Source of the DNA: Chitinophagales bacterium
Lineage (GTDB): Bacteria; Bacteroidota; Bacteroidia; Chitinophagales; Saprospiraceae
Direction: 5' to 3'
DNA length: 9,526 nucleotides
Assembly: GCA_013297575.1 (NCBI GenBank)
Contig: JAAFHO010000161.1
Span: forward strand, 1-9,526
Shown: positions 6,946-9,526 of the stretch, in pieces
Layout of the letters: each line of letters begins with the position of its first letter
How positions within the stretch are numbered: position 1 is the first letter of the stretch
Program-made: the position numbers and the translations under genes
The notes under the pieces: model-generated
What the model was told of the DNA's origin: nothing
What the model saw: the letters and a program-made list of their open reading frames with translations, nothing else
The model's database searches: none

Positions 6946-9526
6946 CTATTTCCGCACCAAAACCACCATCGGATTCATCGGATATCGACCAAAATGATCC
7001 CCATACACCGCCAAACCACTCGCCACACTACTCGGTACTTCCAGCCGAATCACCAATTCCTTGCTACTTATGGCCGCCTCCAACGCGGCTTTAGGAATGC
7101 CAGCCGCAATCCGATAGCCATAAGAACCAGCCTCGTGTAGTTTTCGCTCTTTGGGCTGATAATGCCACGAAAGCACGCCCCGATGATCGGCAGGGTCGTC
7201 TTGGAGGTCATAACGGCCTGCAAAAAATCCATTCGCACTGATGCTCACTTCGCCGGGGTACAGCGTGGCATCGGTCATAGGGTAGGAGTTGGGGTTTTGA
7301 CTCGGGGCGACTTTGCCTTTACCCAGCATATAATCGATACCCGCTTCCATACCTTTTTCCATATCTTTGACAAATAGCGTTTTAGCCGATAATTCCGCTA
7401 CAAATGCAGCACTTTCAAGGTCTGCGAGCGTTGTGCTGGCAGGCAATGCAAAACGATATTCAAAATAACCACTACCTGCACCGTTTACTTTTAGCCCATC
7501 CAGGATATTCCATTGCTTGAGCGACCATTCCGATGTAGCGAAATTTTTGGCCTCAACAGGGATCAATTGGGCTTTTTTACCGTTGGAAAGCGTCATTTCT
7601 TTAGGCGTAGGGGCTTCTACAACAAAATGTGCGCAATTGTGGTGGAGCGCAGCCCCCGCATTATCCAATAATGTAATGGATAGTGTCACCGCCGATTTTT
7701 CGTTGGGCATGGTCAGGTTGAGCGGTGGTAACGATTGCTGGACCCACGGTGCATAAGGGATTTGTCGGGTCGTATCCAACCAGATTTTATCTTGACCAAG
7801 GGCATCAAAACCATGTAATTGGATGCGCAAAGTGAGCGTTTTGCCAAGATCGGTGCGTGCTGTATGAAAAGAAGCAAACAACGGCACTTCCACTTTTTCG
7901 TTGGGCTGTACGCTTTTACTAATTTCGTTACCCGTGGAAATATAAAAATCGGAGTGAAAATCGCGGAGCGACATACCCGGCGTAAGATCGCCAAGCCCGG
8001 TTTCCTTATTCGTCCGGTCAAACCGCCAATAACCATTCCATTCATTGATCACATCGTGGTGCTCGGTATAAAGCCAACCCGCCATAATAGGATGTTCGCG
8101 AAAGGTATTCATCATCCGGTGGTAATCCCAACTCCAATCTACGTCGCCTGTACTGCCATCGTAACCCCATACATTACCGCATTCGGAATTGATATTGGGG
8201 ATATTATTGCCCTGTTTGTACCCTTTTTCGTAGTGAAAAGTGCTGCCAGTGTATGTTTTTTCTTCAATTTCGGCCATAACTTTAGGCCACACCCAACCGG
8301 GTTCGTACGAGTGCCAAGAGTTGATATCGGTCTCCGTATGGCCGCCGCCACAACAGATGGAATTATCTTCAATGAGGCGGGTCGGGTCTGCTTTTTTTGC
8401 ATTTTGGTAGGTGGCGGCCACCCAGGCTTGGGTTTCGGGCAGGTACGCGGATTGCTCCTTACCGTCTTTCATAAATTTGCTGCTCAAACCCCAAGATTCG
8501 TTGAACAAAATCCACGAAAAAATAGCCGGATGGTTAAAATCGCGTTTAAGCATTTCTGCAAATGTCGTTTCAGATTCTTTTCGGGCTGCAGCATCGGGTT
8601 CGCCCCAAAAATTGGGTACATCCGCCATGACCAATACGCCCAAACGATCGGCCCAATACAGTTTGCGTGGTATATCGACTTTGATATGTGTCCGGATACC
8701 ATTCAGCCCAATTTGACGAGAGCGCAGTATATCCGATTTCATAAAATCGTCGCTTGGGAAAGTATAGTAACCTTCTGGGTGGTACGATTGGTCAAGCGTC
8801 AATTGTAAATAAATCGGTTTGTTATTGAGCGCAATATAGGGGATTTTAGTACCGGGTAAGTCCACCACACTAACTTTGCGCATACCCAAATAAGACGTTA
8901 CCTGATCGTCGCCCAAAGTTGCTACCACATCGTATAAAAACGGATCTTCCAACGACCAAAGCCGCGCATTGGGCATTTTTATTTCAAAAGTATAAGTTTT
9001 TTGCCCTTTTGGAATAGTTTGCTGCGCCGTGAAATTTTGCCCATTGCCTTTAATTTGTACCTGCAATGGTGTGTTTTCGCCAGTTGCATCGGGGAGAAAA
9101 GCCGTTATTTTCACCTTGCCCAAATCAATATCAGGTGTAAAGTGCAACGCTTCCAAATAGGTATTACCCCTATTTTCGAGATAAACAGTTTGCCAAATTC
9201 CTCGTGCATTGCCATAGCCTTGTTTGCCGTAAAGGGTAAACGGTCGGCGTACATCATCCGCACGAACGACGAGCGTTTGCGGGCTGTCGTATCTGAGGTA
9301 TGGCGTGAGTTCAAAGGAAAACGGCGTATAACCACCCTCATGGCTTCCGAGTGCTTTGCCATCGATATAAACCGTTGTACGCCAATCACTTGCGCCAATA
9401 GTAACAAAGGTGCGTTTACCTTTCCAAGCCGATGGTACCGTGATAGAGCGTTTGTACCAAGCAATATCGGCTGAATCTGGAACACCCGATAATGGTGCGC
9501 CCCAAGGGAATGGTACATGGATTTGG
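6946..9526 (-). CDS. Glycoside hydrolase family 2 enzyme (N-terminus off window)
   Basis: The frame is open from the right edge to the TAG at 6946-6948, giving 859 visible residues; start and any signal peptide lie beyond 9526. A TTG near 9156 is internal, because clear GH2 sequence continues upstream of it. Visible order: sugar-binding jelly-roll domain, about 1-120 (VPFPWGAPLSGV, TVYIDGKALGSHEGGYTPF, ARGIWQTVYLE); immunoglobulin-like domain, about 125-225 (RLWSLEDPFLYDV); TIM-barrel catalytic domain, about 230-530, with acid/base Glu343 in LFNESWG (codon 8497-8499) and likely nucleophile Glu448 in INSECGN (codon 8182-8184); then about 330 further residues of beta-rich C-terminal sequence. 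GH2 enzymes hydrolyse beta-galactosides, beta-glucuronides, beta-mannosides and others; the substrate cannot be fixed here. No C-terminal T9SS sorting domain is seen. No susC/susD-like genes are in the window, so membership of a polysaccharide utilisation locus is untested. It is convergent with the reductase gene. Confidence 0.94.
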   Translation of the reverse strand, partial: QIHVPFPWGAPLSGVPDSADIAWYKRSITVPSAWKGKRTFVTIGASDWRTTVYIDGKALGSHEGGYTPFSFELTPYLRYDSPQTLVVRADDVRRPFTLYGKQGYGNARGIWQTVYLENRGNTYLEALHFTPDIDLGKVKITAFLPDATGENTPLQVQIKGNGQNFTAQQTIPKGQKTYTFEIKMPNARLWSLEDPFLYDVVATLGDDQVTSYLGMRKVSVVDLPGTKIPYIALNNKPIYLQLTLDQSYHPEGYYTFPSDDFMKSDILRSRQIGLNGIRTHIKVDIPRKLYWADRLGVLVMADVPNFWGEPDAAARKESETTFAEMLKRDFNHPAIFSWILFNESWGLSSKFMKDGKEQSAYLPETQAWVAATYQNAKKADPTRLIEDNSICCGGGHTETDINSWHSYEPGWVWPKVMAEIEEKTYTGSTFHYEKGYKQGNNIPNINSECGNVWGYDGSTGDVDWSWDYHRMMNTFREHPIMAGWLYTEHHDVINEWNGYWRFDRTNKETGLGDLTPGMSLRDFHSDFYISTGNEISKSVQPNEKVEVPLFASFHTARTDLGKTLTLRIQLHGFDALGQDKIWLDTTRQIPYAPWVQQSLPPLNLTMPNEKSAVTLSITLLDNAGAALHHNCAHFVVEAPTPKEMTLSNGKKAQLIPVEAKNFATSEWSLKQWNILDGLKVNGAGSGYFEYRFALPASTTLADLESAAFVAELSAKTLFVKDMEKGMEAGIDYMLGKGKVAPSQNPNSYPMTDATLYPGEVSISANGFFAGRYDLQDDPADHRGVLSWHYQPKERKLHEAGSYGYRIAAGIPKAALEAAISSKELVIRLEVPSSVASGLAVYGDHFGRYPMNPMVVLVRK

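Noticed and set aside
7819..8808. Open frame of 329 codons on the plus strand opposite the GH2 gene
   Set aside because: It lies wholly within the strongly supported GH2 frame on the other strand. Its translation is biased toward His, Phe, Ile and Arg without any recognisable domain, as expected for an antisense shadow.
9111..9518. Separate 135-codon minus-strand frame near the right edge, and a GH2 start near 9156
   Set aside because: The GH2 frame itself continues upstream of 9156 with clear sugar-binding-domain sequence to the window edge, so the codon there (TTG) is internal and the 135-codon frame is an overlapping shadow.

Overview
The window looks like a chromosomal segment of a Bacteroidota bacterium. 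Three things point there: a secreted protein whose architecture (choice-of-anchor L, Calx-beta-like, P-domain, SprB repeats) is typical of type IX secretion (T9SS) cargo; no recognisable Shine-Dalgarno sequence before any visible start, with A/T-rich leaders instead; and moderately AT-rich coding sequence with a secreted/periplasmic GH2 enzyme. A Saprospiria or Chitinophagia-like member is plausible, but that is inference from protein style only.

Layout: (1) positions 1-2664, minus strand, hold the first 888 codons of a very long secreted, repeat-bearing surface protein whose 3' end lies outside the window. (2) 2665-3057 is a 393-bp intergenic region between divergent genes; it contains A/T-rich sequence, one perfect match to the Bacteroidota -7 promoter motif and one small GC-rich hairpin. 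(3) 3058-6934, plus strand, is a compact three-gene set: signal peptide peptidase SppA (67K type), a von Willebrand factor A (VWA) protein, and an aldo/keto reductase. The gaps are 14 bp and then a 4-bp ATGA overlap, so these are probably co-transcribed. (4) 6946-9526, minus strand, is a glycoside hydrolase family 2 enzyme lacking its N-terminus (off the right edge). It converges on the reductase gene with only 11 bp between stop codons.

The genes do not form one obvious pathway. SppA is envelope housekeeping (cleaved signal peptides and membrane proteolysis). The VWA protein resembles a family that I recall being encoded with MoxR AAA+ ATPase, DUF5682 and SWIM zinc-finger genes, but none of those partners is in the window; here it is coupled to sppA and a reductase instead. 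The GH2 enzyme and the SprB-repeat protein would act at or outside the cell surface. No RNA genes, mobile elements, CRISPR arrays or attachment sites were seen. The most worthwhile second looks are the partnerless VWA protein in an sppA operon and the domain order of the large secreted protein; nothing here is clearly a new system.
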